Shown here in pieces: positions 1 to 7,054 of a DNA stretch of 55,229 bases. The stretch's first letter is position 1, and every line of letters begins with the position of its first letter. The translations under genes were made by a program, and so were the position numbers. Source of the DNA: Anaerolineae bacterium (GTDB taxonomy: Bacteria > Chloroflexota > Anaerolineae > Aggregatilineales > Phototrophicaceae); the NCBI GenBank assembly GCA_030950085.1, contig JAUZRW010000032.1, positions 1-55,229 on the forward strand, read 5' to 3'. The notes beneath the pieces were generated by a model. That model saw only the letters and a program-made list of their open reading frames with translations. It ran no database searches and had not been told where the DNA came from.

Positions 1-35
1 AACAGTTCACCTATCCATGAGAAAATGCCTAAAAA

Positions 36-65
36 TTCACCACGAAGGCGCGAAGGACACGAAGA
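36..65 (+). repeat. CACGAAGG-type dispersed repeat, copy 1
   Basis: A 30 bp sequence beginning TTCACCACGAAGGCGCGAAG recurs in inverted orientation at 17771-17801 with only a few changes. Similar CACGAAGGC..GAAGGACAC sequences are, from general knowledge, common dispersed repeats in several phyla. Function is unknown. Confidence 0.6.
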
Positions 66-86
66 TAGGGTCAAAAAAGGCTAATT

Positions 87-110
87 GTAGGGACTGGCTT
101 CTGCCTGTCC
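87..110 (+). repeat. Short asymmetric hairpin repeat (GTAGGG family)
   Basis: Reads GTAGGGAC-TGGC-TTC-TGCC-TGTCC, a short palindrome with the asymmetric GTAGGG lead shared by other family members at 190-250, 2224-2247, 2421-2483, 9491-9515, 48138-48162, 48569-48592, 48614-48637, 51682-51708 and 52509-52532. Confidence 0.55.
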
Positions 111-189
111 GAAGGAATCTCACGGATAGCTGAATAGATACAAATACAGATATAAAATGTGATGTGGAGAAAATAAATCCAGTCGCAAT

Positions 190-250
190 GTAGGGGATGC
201 CCCATGTGTCATCCCATGATAAACGGGCGCACACGTGGGTACGCCCCTAC
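190..250. repeat. Composite GTAGGG-family repeat
   Basis: Starts GTAGGGGATGCCCCATG and ends ACGCCCCTAC, so the outer ends are inverted copies of GTAGGGG. The internal text 'atgtgtcatccc' and 'cacgtgggta' recurs in inverted or permuted form at 2421-2483, which makes these two a longer sub-class of the same family. Confidence 0.5.
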
Positions 251-301
251 AATAACCATATTATTTTCTTAATGCGCTTTATAGTCAAACAAGATATTCC
301 G

Positions 302-1330
302 TTATGAAGCAGCAGTCGCGGCTTGTAACTTTTGGCAGATAAGCTGTGCAAACTCACCCGTCGTCACGGCACCATTCGCCTTCACATCCGCCGTATACGC
401 CCCTTCATCAATTGTATTGCGAACTGCCGCTTCAACTTGTTCTGCAATCTGCGGCTTTTGCCAGTGATAGCGAATCAACATCGCGGCACTGAGAATAGCG
501 CCCGTTGGATTAGCCATCCCTTTGCCTGCGATATCCGGTGCAGAGCCATGAACAGGCTCGGCAATGCCAACATCATCACCAAGATTCAATGCTGGGATAA
601 AACCGAGTCCTCCACCCCATGCCGCCGCCATATCAGAGAGAATATCGCCATATTGATTGCTTGTCAGGATAATATCGAAGCGTGTCGGCTCTTTCACCAT
701 CCAATAAGCGGCTGTATCGACTAACAATTCATCGGTTTGGATATCTTTGTATTGTTCAGCAACTTCAAAGGCTACACGCCGAAAAAGCCCATCAGTTTGT
801 GGGAGAACATTGCCCTTATGCACAATCGTTACCAGCCGACGCTTTGCCAACCGTGCTAACTGAAAAGCCGTATGTGAAATTTTTTCGGTAGCGGCACGGG
901 TGACAATTTTCTGTACCGTTCCTTTTTCGCCATTGATATTAGACGATTTTTCTTGGCTGAGGTAAACATCTTCAGTATTTTCACGTACCACAATTAAATC
1001 CACACCCGCCCGTGCTGTAGAAACAGGCAAATAGCTGATGGGGCGGATATTGGCATGAACCTTGAGCAAGCGTCGCATCCGTACAATCGGTGAATAATAA
1101 CCATCGACAGGATAAGAGGGCGAATTGGCAGCACCAAAGAGAACCGCGCCACAGCGTCGAGCCAGTTCAATCGTCGCCTCAGACACGGGGAAGCCATGTG
1201 CCTGAAAATAATCCCAACCGGCTCCGGCTCTATGAATCTTCAGGTTCGGGAAAAGGGTTTTGAGAACTTCAACTGCGGCTGGAATGACTTCATGACCAAC
1301 ACCATCGCCTTCTATCACACAGAGTTCCAT
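302..1330 (-). CDS. Isocitrate/homoisocitrate/isopropylmalate dehydrogenase-family protein
   Basis: A 342-residue NAD(P)-dependent beta-decarboxylating dehydrogenase, which would oxidise and decarboxylate a 2-hydroxy-dicarboxylate in the cytoplasm. Visible family marks are GDGVG near residue 9, the substrate-binding arginine segment MRRLLKVHANIRP (about 85-97), RENTEDVY (about 116-123), HKGNVLP (about 170-176), the metal-binding GDILSDMAA, and the cofactor loop EPVHGSAPDIAGKG. The RENTE form and HKGNVLP resemble isocitrate and homoisocitrate dehydrogenases more than classical LeuB, so the substrate is left open. Length is normal for the single-domain family. The ATG has no strong Shine-Dalgarno sequence. 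It lies downstream of the Crp-like gene, separated by a 94 bp repeat with a terminator, so it is probably transcribed on its own. Confidence 0.88.
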   Translation of the reverse strand: MELCVIEGDGVGHEVIPAAVEVLKTLFPNLKIHRAGAGWDYFQAHGFPVSEATIELARRCGAVLFGAANSPSYPVDGYYSPIVRMRRLLKVHANIRPISYLPVSTARAGVDLIVVRENTEDVYLSQEKSSNINGEKGTVQKIVTRAATEKISHTAFQLARLAKRRLVTIVHKGNVLPQTDGLFRRVAFEVAEQYKDIQTDELLVDTAAYWMVKEPTRFDIILTSNQYGDILSDMAAAWGGGLGFIPALNLGDDVGIAEPVHGSAPDIAGKGMANPTGAILSAAMLIRYHWQKPQIAEQVEAAVRNTIDEGAYTADVKANGAVTTGEFAQLICQKLQAATAAS

Positions 1331-1388
1331 AGGATTTAACTTTCTCGAAAGAATTGTGTACAGATAATTGGGTATGTATAATGATTAT

Positions 1389-1482
1389 TTGTTTAACAAA
1401 CTCTCTACGATAATTCTCTAACACTTGTCTCACTTTGCAATTTTGTGTGAGGCACGGTGAAACCCCGAAAGGGGCTTTTTTT
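1389..1482 (+). ncRNA. Three-copy structured element with terminator, copy 1
   Basis: A 94 bp sequence found three times in the window (also 2248-2339 and 29264-29353). In plus orientation it has the palindrome TTGTTTAACAA, about 30 variable bases, a hairpin CTCAC...GTGAG, and then AACCCCGAAAGGGGC followed by seven T. That last part is a textbook intrinsic terminator. Its T-run overlaps the stop codon of the Crp-like gene, so on the minus strand the same hairpin would end crp transcription. Whether a plus-strand RNA is made is inference; a terminator-bearing intergenic repeat is the minimal reading. Confidence 0.5.
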
Positions 1483-2155
1483 ATACCTCAGCAATTTCTC
1501 CTAAACCACTTAAATCTAATATTTGAATTCGCTTGCGACTCACTTCTACTAGATTTTGAGACTTAAAGTCGTTCAATGTTTGGGTGACAGTTTCTCGATA
1601 AGTACCCAGCATATCGGCGAGATATTGATGTGTGAAACCTTTAAGTTCGGTGATGTTGCCATTTTCAGCACTCAGGCGCAGTAATAAGCCTGCCAAACGT
1701 GCTGGAATATGTTTGAAGGTAATTTCAGTCAGCCGTTCTTCTGCTTGTGATAAACGTTGTCCGACAGCATTCAAAAACCGCAGCGCGACCTGTGGTTTAT
1801 CACGTATGATATTTTCTACCGATTCACGATTCCAAACACATATTGTACAATCATCTAGCGCCTGCGCATATGTATTGTGCAGCCCTTGTCCGATTAATGC
1901 CATATGACCAAAGATGGCTCCCGGTTGCATAATCGCCACAACCAACTTCCGACCATCCGTCGAAAGGCGATACAATTGCACACGCCCTGCTTTCAAGATA
2001 AACATTACTTCGCCAGGGTCATCTGGCATATAAAAAAGGTGTCCGGCAGAGTAATTAATCATCCGTGTATTGTAACCAACATCATCAATCTCTTTAGGCG
2101 ATAAATCTTGCAGCACATCGGTATGACTCAAATAGCTTGATTTTGTTTTATCCAT
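1481..2155 (-). CDS. Crp/Fnr-family transcriptional regulator
   Basis: A 224-residue regulator with an N-terminal cyclic-nucleotide-binding-type beta barrel (about 10-130), a dimer helix, and a C-terminal winged helix-turn-helix whose recognition segment is GFTHQYLADMLGTYRETVTQTL (about 173-194). The phosphate-binding cassette reads FGHMALIGQGLHNTYAQAL. The usual Glu of GE(L/I)AL and the Arg of the RSA motif are missing, so cAMP binding is doubtful, and no FNR cysteine cluster is seen. The start is placed at the ATG preceded by TAGGACAAG; a GTG ten codons upstream (2185) is the alternative. Its targets cannot be told from the sequence. Copies of the 90-94 bp element lie both upstream and downstream. 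Confidence 0.85.
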   Translation of the reverse strand: MDKTKSSYLSHTDVLQDLSPKEIDDVGYNTRMINYSAGHLFYMPDDPGEVMFILKAGRVQLYRLSTDGRKLVVAIMQPGAIFGHMALIGQGLHNTYAQALDDCTICVWNRESVENIIRDKPQVALRFLNAVGQRLSQAEERLTEITFKHIPARLAGLLLRLSAENGNITELKGFTHQYLADMLGTYRETVTQTLNDFKSQNLVEVSRKRIQILDLSGLGEIAEV

Positions 2156-2223
2156 CAGTTCTTGTCCTAAAATGCTATGGTACACGATCCATTTAATTCT
2201 TGAATATTGGAGTATGAATTTTT

Positions 2224-2247
2224 GGGCGCAATGCCTTGCGCCCCTAC
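2224..2247 (-). repeat. Short hairpin repeat (GTAGGG family)
   Basis: Reads GGGCGCAATGCCTTGCGCCCCTAC on the plus strand: a stem GGGCGCAA/TTGCGCCC with the family tail CCCTAC. It abuts copy 2 of the 90-94 bp element and is almost identical to the copy at 52509-52532. Confidence 0.6.
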
Positions 2248-2339
2248 TTGTTTAACAAACTATCTACGGTGATGCCCTAACGCCTGTCTCACTTTGCAAT
2301 TTTGTGTGAGGCGCGGTGAAACCCCGAAAGGGGCTTTTT
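2248..2339 (+). ncRNA. Three-copy structured element with terminator, copy 2
   Basis: 92 bp, nearly identical to copy 1 from the TTGTTTAACAAAC palindrome through the CTCACTTTGCAATTTTGTGTGAG hairpin to AACCCCGAAAGGGGC and five T. It lies about 93 bp upstream of the Crp-like start on the opposite strand, and no gene precedes it on the plus strand. It could therefore be the end of a short plus-strand RNA or part of the crp 5' region. The variable part differs at several bases while the hairpins are kept. Confidence 0.5.
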
Positions 2340-2696
2340 GGTTGAGTAATCGTTGCAAAGGTTAATCTCTAGAAACGGGTGCAATTCAAATTGGTGCAAA
2401 ATCTAAAACATTCTGCTTTTGTAGGGACATACCCGTGCGTCCGTTGTTTTTTACGGCGAGATGACACATGGGTCATCCCCTACAATTGATGTACTGGGAT
2501 GAAATGTAGCCCCTAGAAACACAGCATTTGTCCTAAGCCACGTTTGCATTGTACCATGCACTTATCAAGGAATCGTTATCATTGTCGCAGAAACAGAGCC
2601 AAATGTCATTAAACCGACAGAGAAACACAATTCTCCTGTAAGAATTTGAGACTATCTATAATAATAGAATGGAATAGAGATGAGGATTGAGTTTAT
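2340..2696. other. Intergenic region upstream of the redox operon
   Basis: No gene is seen. It contains the composite GTAGGG-family repeat (2421-2483) and, at its right end, a likely start region for the redox operon: TATAAT at 2657-2662 with no good -35 hexamer, and GAGGA at about 2681-2685 upstream of the ATG at 2697. Confidence 0.5.
2421..2483. repeat. Composite GTAGGG-family repeat
   Basis: Begins GTAGGGACATACCCGTGCGTC and ends GGTCATCCCCTAC. Internal text (ATGACACATGGGTCATCCCCTAC) is the near inverse of the left part of 190-250, showing the two are related longer members of the family. Confidence 0.5.
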
Positions 2697-4838
2697 ATGC
2701 AAGATGTCACGATTGGATTAGCATTTATCGCGGGGTTGCTCTCGTTTGTATCGCCGTGTGTTCTACCGCTTGTTCCAGCTTATATCGGTTATATGGGCGG
2801 ACGTGCAACGCGCAATGTTGCCATGGAGACGGGTAGTAAACAAAAGTCAAGTCAATCTGGCGGTGTTATCGTGCGAGCAAACATGCTCTTGCACGGTTTA
2901 GTATTTGTGCTGGGCTTCACACTCGTTTTTGTGGCGATTGGCTTGCTGACAACAGCATTTGTGGGTCTAATCGGCATTTCAGTCAACGATTTGACAAATA
3001 TCATCGGGCGTATCGGGGGTATCGTTATCATATTCTTCGGATTGCACTTTATGGGTGCTTTGCGCCAATTTTTCAATTGGCTCAAGAAAAATCCATCACT
3101 ATTAGCCCAATTCCCACTTTCTATCTTGCTTGCTGCCATACTAACATTACTGGCATTCGTAGGCTTAGTTTCTGGCTTATCATTTGGCGCTAATGCTATC
3201 AGCATCAGCTTGGGAATCAATTTGTCGCCGATTCTCATCAATATCTTGATGTTGATTGTTGGCTTAGTCATCTTCGCTTATGTCGCCTTAACGGGCAAAT
3301 TAGGCACAATTTTTGCAAGCATGAGCAAAGTCTCGATGGGACGTGTCCCAACAACACTGTTGATGCTGGCATTGGTCAGCGCATTCATTTTATGGGCATT
3401 TGTTTTGCCTGTCGTTGCCTTACCAATTCTCGTTGGGTATTTATTATGGGTGATACTGGGCGGCGCGTTTACCGATGCCGAAAAGTTCTGGATGAAAGTC
3501 ATCAATACCCTAGAAAATACCTTATACGCCGACACACGCCCTGATATGACGAAACAAGGCAACGGCGGCTTAGGCGGTTCATTCATTATGGGTATTGTTT
3601 TCTCGGCAGGTTGGACACCCTGTATTGGTCCCTTGTTGGGTACAATTTTGACGGTTGCTGCCCAAACTGGCGAGGTAAGTCAAGCTGTGCCAATGTTGAC
3701 TGCTTACTCGCTAGGGCTTGGCATTCCGTTTATCCTCACAGCCGTCTTGATGGAAGGCGCACAGTCAATTTTGCGTCGCCTCCAACGTCATATGAGCAAG
3801 ATTGAATTCAGTAGCGGTGCGCTACTCATTCTTATTGGCTTGCTGGTGGCGAGTGGCAATCTACAAAATTTAAGTTCCAGCCTTTCCACAAACCAAGCAG
3901 ATATTTCTTTCCGCATTGAAGAATGTGGTGTGGGATTTGCACGCGGACACTTGAGTTTCGGTCAAGCACAAGATTGTCTCAGTGGCGATTTGCACTTACT
4001 CGCCATGGGGTCTAGTCTCGCAGGTGAATTAAATGCCGATACAAGCGAAATTACTTATCTGCTGCGTGTTGAAGAAAGCAAAGTCGTGGATGTTGAATTA
4101 GGGCGTGTTGATACCCTCTTCCCAGCACAAGTTGTGATTACCAATGATGACGGCAATGAAGTTGCCCGTAGCACCGAACTAGCGCAAATTGACGACAGAG
4201 TCTATGTCATTATTCAGGCACTCGAATTACCCGTCGGGAGCTATACGATAACAATTACACAAGATAGCACCGAAGACGCGACATTCCGCCTCAAAGTGCG
4301 TGATGCTGAACCGCTTGAAGTGTCGATAGACGAAACACAAGATGAAATCGTTGCTGTACAAGATGTTGGCAGTATTAGCGACCTTGCAGATGCGAGTGGC
4401 GTTCCTGTCGGCTTAGATGTCGGCAATCGTGCGCCAGATTTCACCATTACCATTGTTGAGGGCGAGGAAGTAGCCCTATCTGATTTACAGGGACAAGTCG
4501 TGTTGCTGAACTTCTGGGGGACATGGTGTGGTCCTTGTCGCCGTGAGATGCCAGAATTCCAAGCTGTCTATGAAGAATATCAGGACTCTGGCTTCACAAT
4601 CTTGGCACTCGCTGTTCGTGGCGATACAGAAGCCGATGTTATCGAATTCCGCGATGATTTTGAGCTAACATTCCCACTAGCAGTCGATGAGGGAGACCGC
4701 ATCAACGATATTTATAGTATCGTCAGCCAGCCGAGTACGCTCATTCTCGATAAAGACGGTGTGATTATCTACAAGAATTTCGGTATCACACTCGCCTCAC
4801 AAATTGAGGAAGTCTTAGCAGAAGCATTAGCCAATTAG
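2697..4838 (+). CDS. CcdA/DsbD-type membrane reductase fused to a TlpA thioredoxin domain
   Basis: A 713-residue fusion predicted to carry reducing equivalents across the membrane to an extracytoplasmic thioredoxin. The N-terminal part is a CcdA-like bundle with its first redox cysteine in SFVSPCVLPLVPAYI (Cys21) and the second in GWTPCIGPLLG (Cys309). The two halves are much further apart than in ordinary CcdA of about 220 residues, because several extra hydrophobic segments lie at about 100-270. A beta-rich extracytoplasmic domain of unknown type follows (about 395-560). The C-terminal TlpA domain carries WGTWCGPCRREMP (Cys611/Cys614) and the cis-Pro segment SQPSTLIL. It is first in a plus-strand operon with another TlpA-like gene and a DUF2085 gene. 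GAGGA lies 11 nt before the ATG. Confidence 0.9.
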   Translation: MQDVTIGLAFIAGLLSFVSPCVLPLVPAYIGYMGGRATRNVAMETGSKQKSSQSGGVIVRANMLLHGLVFVLGFTLVFVAIGLLTTAFVGLIGISVNDLTNIIGRIGGIVIIFFGLHFMGALRQFFNWLKKNPSLLAQFPLSILLAAILTLLAFVGLVSGLSFGANAISISLGINLSPILINILMLIVGLVIFAYVALTGKLGTIFASMSKVSMGRVPTTLLMLALVSAFILWAFVLPVVALPILVGYLLWVILGGAFTDAEKFWMKVINTLENTLYADTRPDMTKQGNGGLGGSFIMGIVFSAGWTPCIGPLLGTILTVAAQTGEVSQAVPMLTAYSLGLGIPFILTAVLMEGAQSILRRLQRHMSKIEFSSGALLILIGLLVASGNLQNLSSSLSTNQADISFRIEECGVGFARGHLSFGQAQDCLSGDLHLLAMGSSLAGELNADTSEITYLLRVEESKVVDVELGRVDTLFPAQVVITNDDGNEVARSTELAQIDDRVYVIIQALELPVGSYTITITQDSTEDATFRLKVRDAEPLEVSIDETQDEIVAVQDVGSISDLADASGVPVGLDVGNRAPDFTITIVEGEEVALSDLQGQVVLLNFWGTWCGPCRREMPEFQAVYEEYQDSGFTILALAVRGDTEADVIEFRDDFELTFPLAVDEGDRINDIYSIVSQPSTLILDKDGVIIYKNFGITLASQIEEVLAEALAN

Positions 4839-4908
4839 AGGGATCCGAATCAAACAAGATTTATCGACCACCACACGCATTAGCTTATTTATTGGGGCAG
4901 TTATCGCA

Positions 4909-5415
4909 TTGATAACCGCCTCTGTTGTGCTTGTTACAGGCGGATTGCCAAACCGTGCGGATTATTCGGGGCGCGTCATTGAAGGATTAGGGCGTGTTGC
5001 ACCAGAAATAGGCGAAATTGCGCCGCCCTTTGAACAAGCTACCCTGACTGGTGATACAATCAATTTGCTTGATTTACGCGGCGAATCGGTGATTGTGAAC
5101 TTTTGGGCAACGTGGTGTACGCCTTGTATCGCAGAGATGCCCGCATTACAAGCCTTCCATGACGACAGTGGAATCCGTATTCTGGGTGTGAATATGGCTG
5201 AACAGCAGTTTATTGTTGAGCAGTGGATAGCAGCAAATCTCATCACATTTGATATTTTGCTTGACCCGCAAGGACAAGTCATAGAAGACTATCGGCTGCG
5301 TGGACAACCCTCTACCTATGTGATTGCGCCTGATGGTATAATAACGCATATCTTCTATGGACCCGTGTCAATGGATGATTTACGCAATGCCCTCATCACA
5401 CATAATAATGGATAG
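4909..5415 (+). CDS. TlpA-like membrane-anchored thioredoxin
   Basis: A thiol-disulfide oxidoreductase with the active site NFWATWCTPCIAEMP and the cis-Pro segment RGQPSTYVI, normal for the TlpA/ResA family. It probably exchanges electrons with the CcdA-TlpA fusion just upstream. The coordinate given uses the first conventional start, a TTG with no good Shine-Dalgarno sequence, and this leaves only a shortened hydrophobic N-terminus. In frame upstream the sequence encodes a natural signal anchor (KQDLSTTTRISLFIGAVIAL) beginning at an ATC codon at 4849, six bases after AGAGGG, directly behind the previous stop. The true start is therefore uncertain: an AUC start, a base error, or the TTG. Confidence 0.85.
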   Translation: MITASVVLVTGGLPNRADYSGRVIEGLGRVAPEIGEIAPPFEQATLTGDTINLLDLRGESVIVNFWATWCTPCIAEMPALQAFHDDSGIRILGVNMAEQQFIVEQWIAANLITFDILLDPQGQVIEDYRLRGQPSTYVIAPDGIITHIFYGPVSMDDLRNALITHNNG

Positions 5416-6169
5416 ACTGATGACTGATAAAGAAAAAAAGAAATTATCATTTAATCTGCGTGTTAATCTTTTTATGCTCAAAGTCACGCGGCATTGGCTG
5501 AGAATCGCGCTAATGGTTGTTGGATTGTATGCAACCTTGCCGCTTGTCGCGCCAACATTGATGCAATTCGGCTTCACGGCTCCGGCGAATGTCTTGTATA
5601 CGCTATATAGTCCGATGTGTCATCAGTTCTCCTTCCGTTCGGTTTTTCTCTATGGCGAACAAAATTTTTACCCACGTGAAATTGTCGGCACAGATTTACG
5701 TCCTTACGAAGCCTATGCTGCCGAAATTGAGGAGCTTAATCCCGGTTCATCGCCCACAGAATTTACACTGGAATTCTTCATGCCAGCACGCGCCTTTAGG
5801 GGCAATGAGCAGATGGGGTATAAGATGACCCTTTGCGCCCGTGATGCAGCAATTTACCTGACGATGTTTATGGGTGGACTCATTTATGCGATACCATCGG
5901 TTCGTAAGCGAATTCTTCCGATTCCACTATGGATTTATGTCATTGCTGGATTGGGTCCCATTGGCTTAGATGGTTTCAGCCAATTATTGAGTTATGAGCC
6001 GTTCAATTTTTGGGCAGTGCGTGAGACAGCACCCTTCTTCCGATTAGCGACGGGGGCGATGTTTGGTTTGATGAATGCGTGGTTAGCCTTCCCGTATTTA
6101 GAACGTGCCATGTGGGATAGTCGCCGTGATATTGTGGATAAGTTGGTCGAAGAACAAATTGAGTTTTAG
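5408..6169 (+). CDS. DUF2085 family membrane protein
   Basis: About 253 residues with several transmembrane segments. DUF2085 marks are YSPMCHQFSFRS near residue 70, LCARDAAIYLTMFMGG, and GPIGLDGFSQLLSYE. The conserved CHQ, the LC.R.. segment and GLDG are typical of the family, whose biochemical role is not known to me. The start is placed at the ATG that overlaps the stop of the TlpA-like gene (ATGGATAG), with an ATG four codons later as an alternative. An open frame continues upstream to 5357 but would overlap TlpA by 59 bases. Last gene of the redox operon; a hairpin follows at 6184. Confidence 0.85.
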   Translation: MDRLMTDKEKKKLSFNLRVNLFMLKVTRHWLRIALMVVGLYATLPLVAPTLMQFGFTAPANVLYTLYSPMCHQFSFRSVFLYGEQNFYPREIVGTDLRPYEAYAAEIEELNPGSSPTEFTLEFFMPARAFRGNEQMGYKMTLCARDAAIYLTMFMGGLIYAIPSVRKRILPIPLWIYVIAGLGPIGLDGFSQLLSYEPFNFWAVRETAPFFRLATGAMFGLMNAWLAFPYLERAMWDSRRDIVDKLVEEQIEF

Positions 6170-6183
6170 ATTTAGTATGATAG

Positions 6184-6207
6184 GGGCGCGATATATGACA
6201 TGCGCCC
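6184..6207. terminator. Hairpin between convergent genes
   Basis: Perfect stem GGGCGC/GCGCCC around a 12-base loop, between the convergent DUF2085 and PspA-like genes. The preceding TAGGGGCGCG also resembles the dispersed hairpin family. There is no long T-run on either side, so it is a weak bidirectional terminator candidate. Confidence 0.5.
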
Positions 6208-6222
6208 ACTATTTGCCATGTT

Positions 6223-6957
6223 TTATTTCTTATCGTCTTTATCGGGTTTACTAAGGCGCGATAGTCGGGCAGAATAATCATCATCTACCTTACGCTTACT
6301 CACGGGATGGCGACGCGGCGGTTCGGGTTCTTCATCAACTACGGGCGTGCCGTCTCCCATGATATAATGCTTTTTGTTGGCTGGTGTTTCCCCTGTGACC
6401 TGTGCCGTATAATTTGAAATTAAATCTGTCAGTTTGCGACGGGTGCTATCTAATTGCGTGACAATCTGCTCCCCAATTTTTTCAACATCAGATTTATCTG
6501 AAGTAGGTTCAACCTCACTTTCAGGCTGTTGTGCTGATTCTTGCACTACATCATCTAGTGTATTGACTTGGCTGATGAGTTCTTGTGTCACATATTGATG
6601 TTCGCGCAAATCGGCTTCTAGCATTTCAATTTCGCGCTGCGCCTGTTCTATGCGTCCGATAGCAAAGCGAGCATCTGTTTCGCGTCCATCTTCGACAGCT
6701 TTATCCGCTTTGGCATCCCATTCGTCTTTGTCATCATACAATTTATTGATTTTTGCCTGCATATCATCTTGATAGGCTAAGGCATCATCAATACGGGCGC
6801 GAAGTGTTTTCACATCACTTTCTAAGCCGCCGCGAATATCATGACGTGCAAGCGCCTTCTTGCGCGATTTACTGATTTTATCATCAAGCGGACTCACGAT
6901 GTCGTTGATATGCGATTTGACAAGATGGTTCAATTTATCAAAGAAGTTAGTGGGCAT
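6223..6957 (-). CDS. PspA/IM30-like coiled-coil protein
   Basis: 244 residues. The N-terminus NFFDKLNHLVKSHINDIV matches the amphipathic helix that opens PspA/Vipp1-type proteins, and a long charged coiled coil follows (about 40-150) with RFAIGRIEQAQREIEMLE in the expected region. Family members bind membranes and protect them under envelope stress. A non-family tail of about 70 residues, rich in Pro, Arg, Lys and Asp, ends the protein, and there is an acidic linker around 150. The start at the ATG of MPTNFF is chosen because GGGAGAG lies upstream; an open extension to 7002 has no such site. It sits alone, facing the DUF2085 gene. Confidence 0.75.
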   Translation of the reverse strand: MPTNFFDKLNHLVKSHINDIVSPLDDKISKSRKKALARHDIRGGLESDVKTLRARIDDALAYQDDMQAKINKLYDDKDEWDAKADKAVEDGRETDARFAIGRIEQAQREIEMLEADLREHQYVTQELISQVNTLDDVVQESAQQPESEVEPTSDKSDVEKIGEQIVTQLDSTRRKLTDLISNYTAQVTGETPANKKHYIMGDGTPVVDEEPEPPRRHPVSKRKVDDDYSARLSRLSKPDKDDKK

Positions 6958-7054
6958 GATGGCTCTCCCTAGTACATTCCGTTGTTTTTGGCGTACACAC
7001 AAGTACGCCTAATTGTATCGTTTAATGTTAGCTTCATACTCTATTATACAGCAT

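Larger units (their letters stand above)
1..301. other. Intergenic region with three repeat elements
   Basis: No credible gene is seen here. The stretch holds a CACGAAGG-type repeat (36-65), a short hairpin of the GTAGGG family (87-110) and a longer composite of the same family (190-250). The only longer open frame, on the minus strand at 37-234, has no protein-like character and runs across all three repeats. Confidence 0.6.

Noticed and set aside
302-1330. Firm call as LeuB (3-isopropylmalate dehydrogenase)
   Set aside because: RENTEDVY and HKGNVLP fit isocitrate/homoisocitrate dehydrogenases better, and no leuA, leuC or leuD gene is nearby.
5357-5407. Upstream start for the DUF2085 gene
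   Set aside because: It lies inside the TlpA-like gene; the overlapping ATG at 5408 is a normal coupled start.
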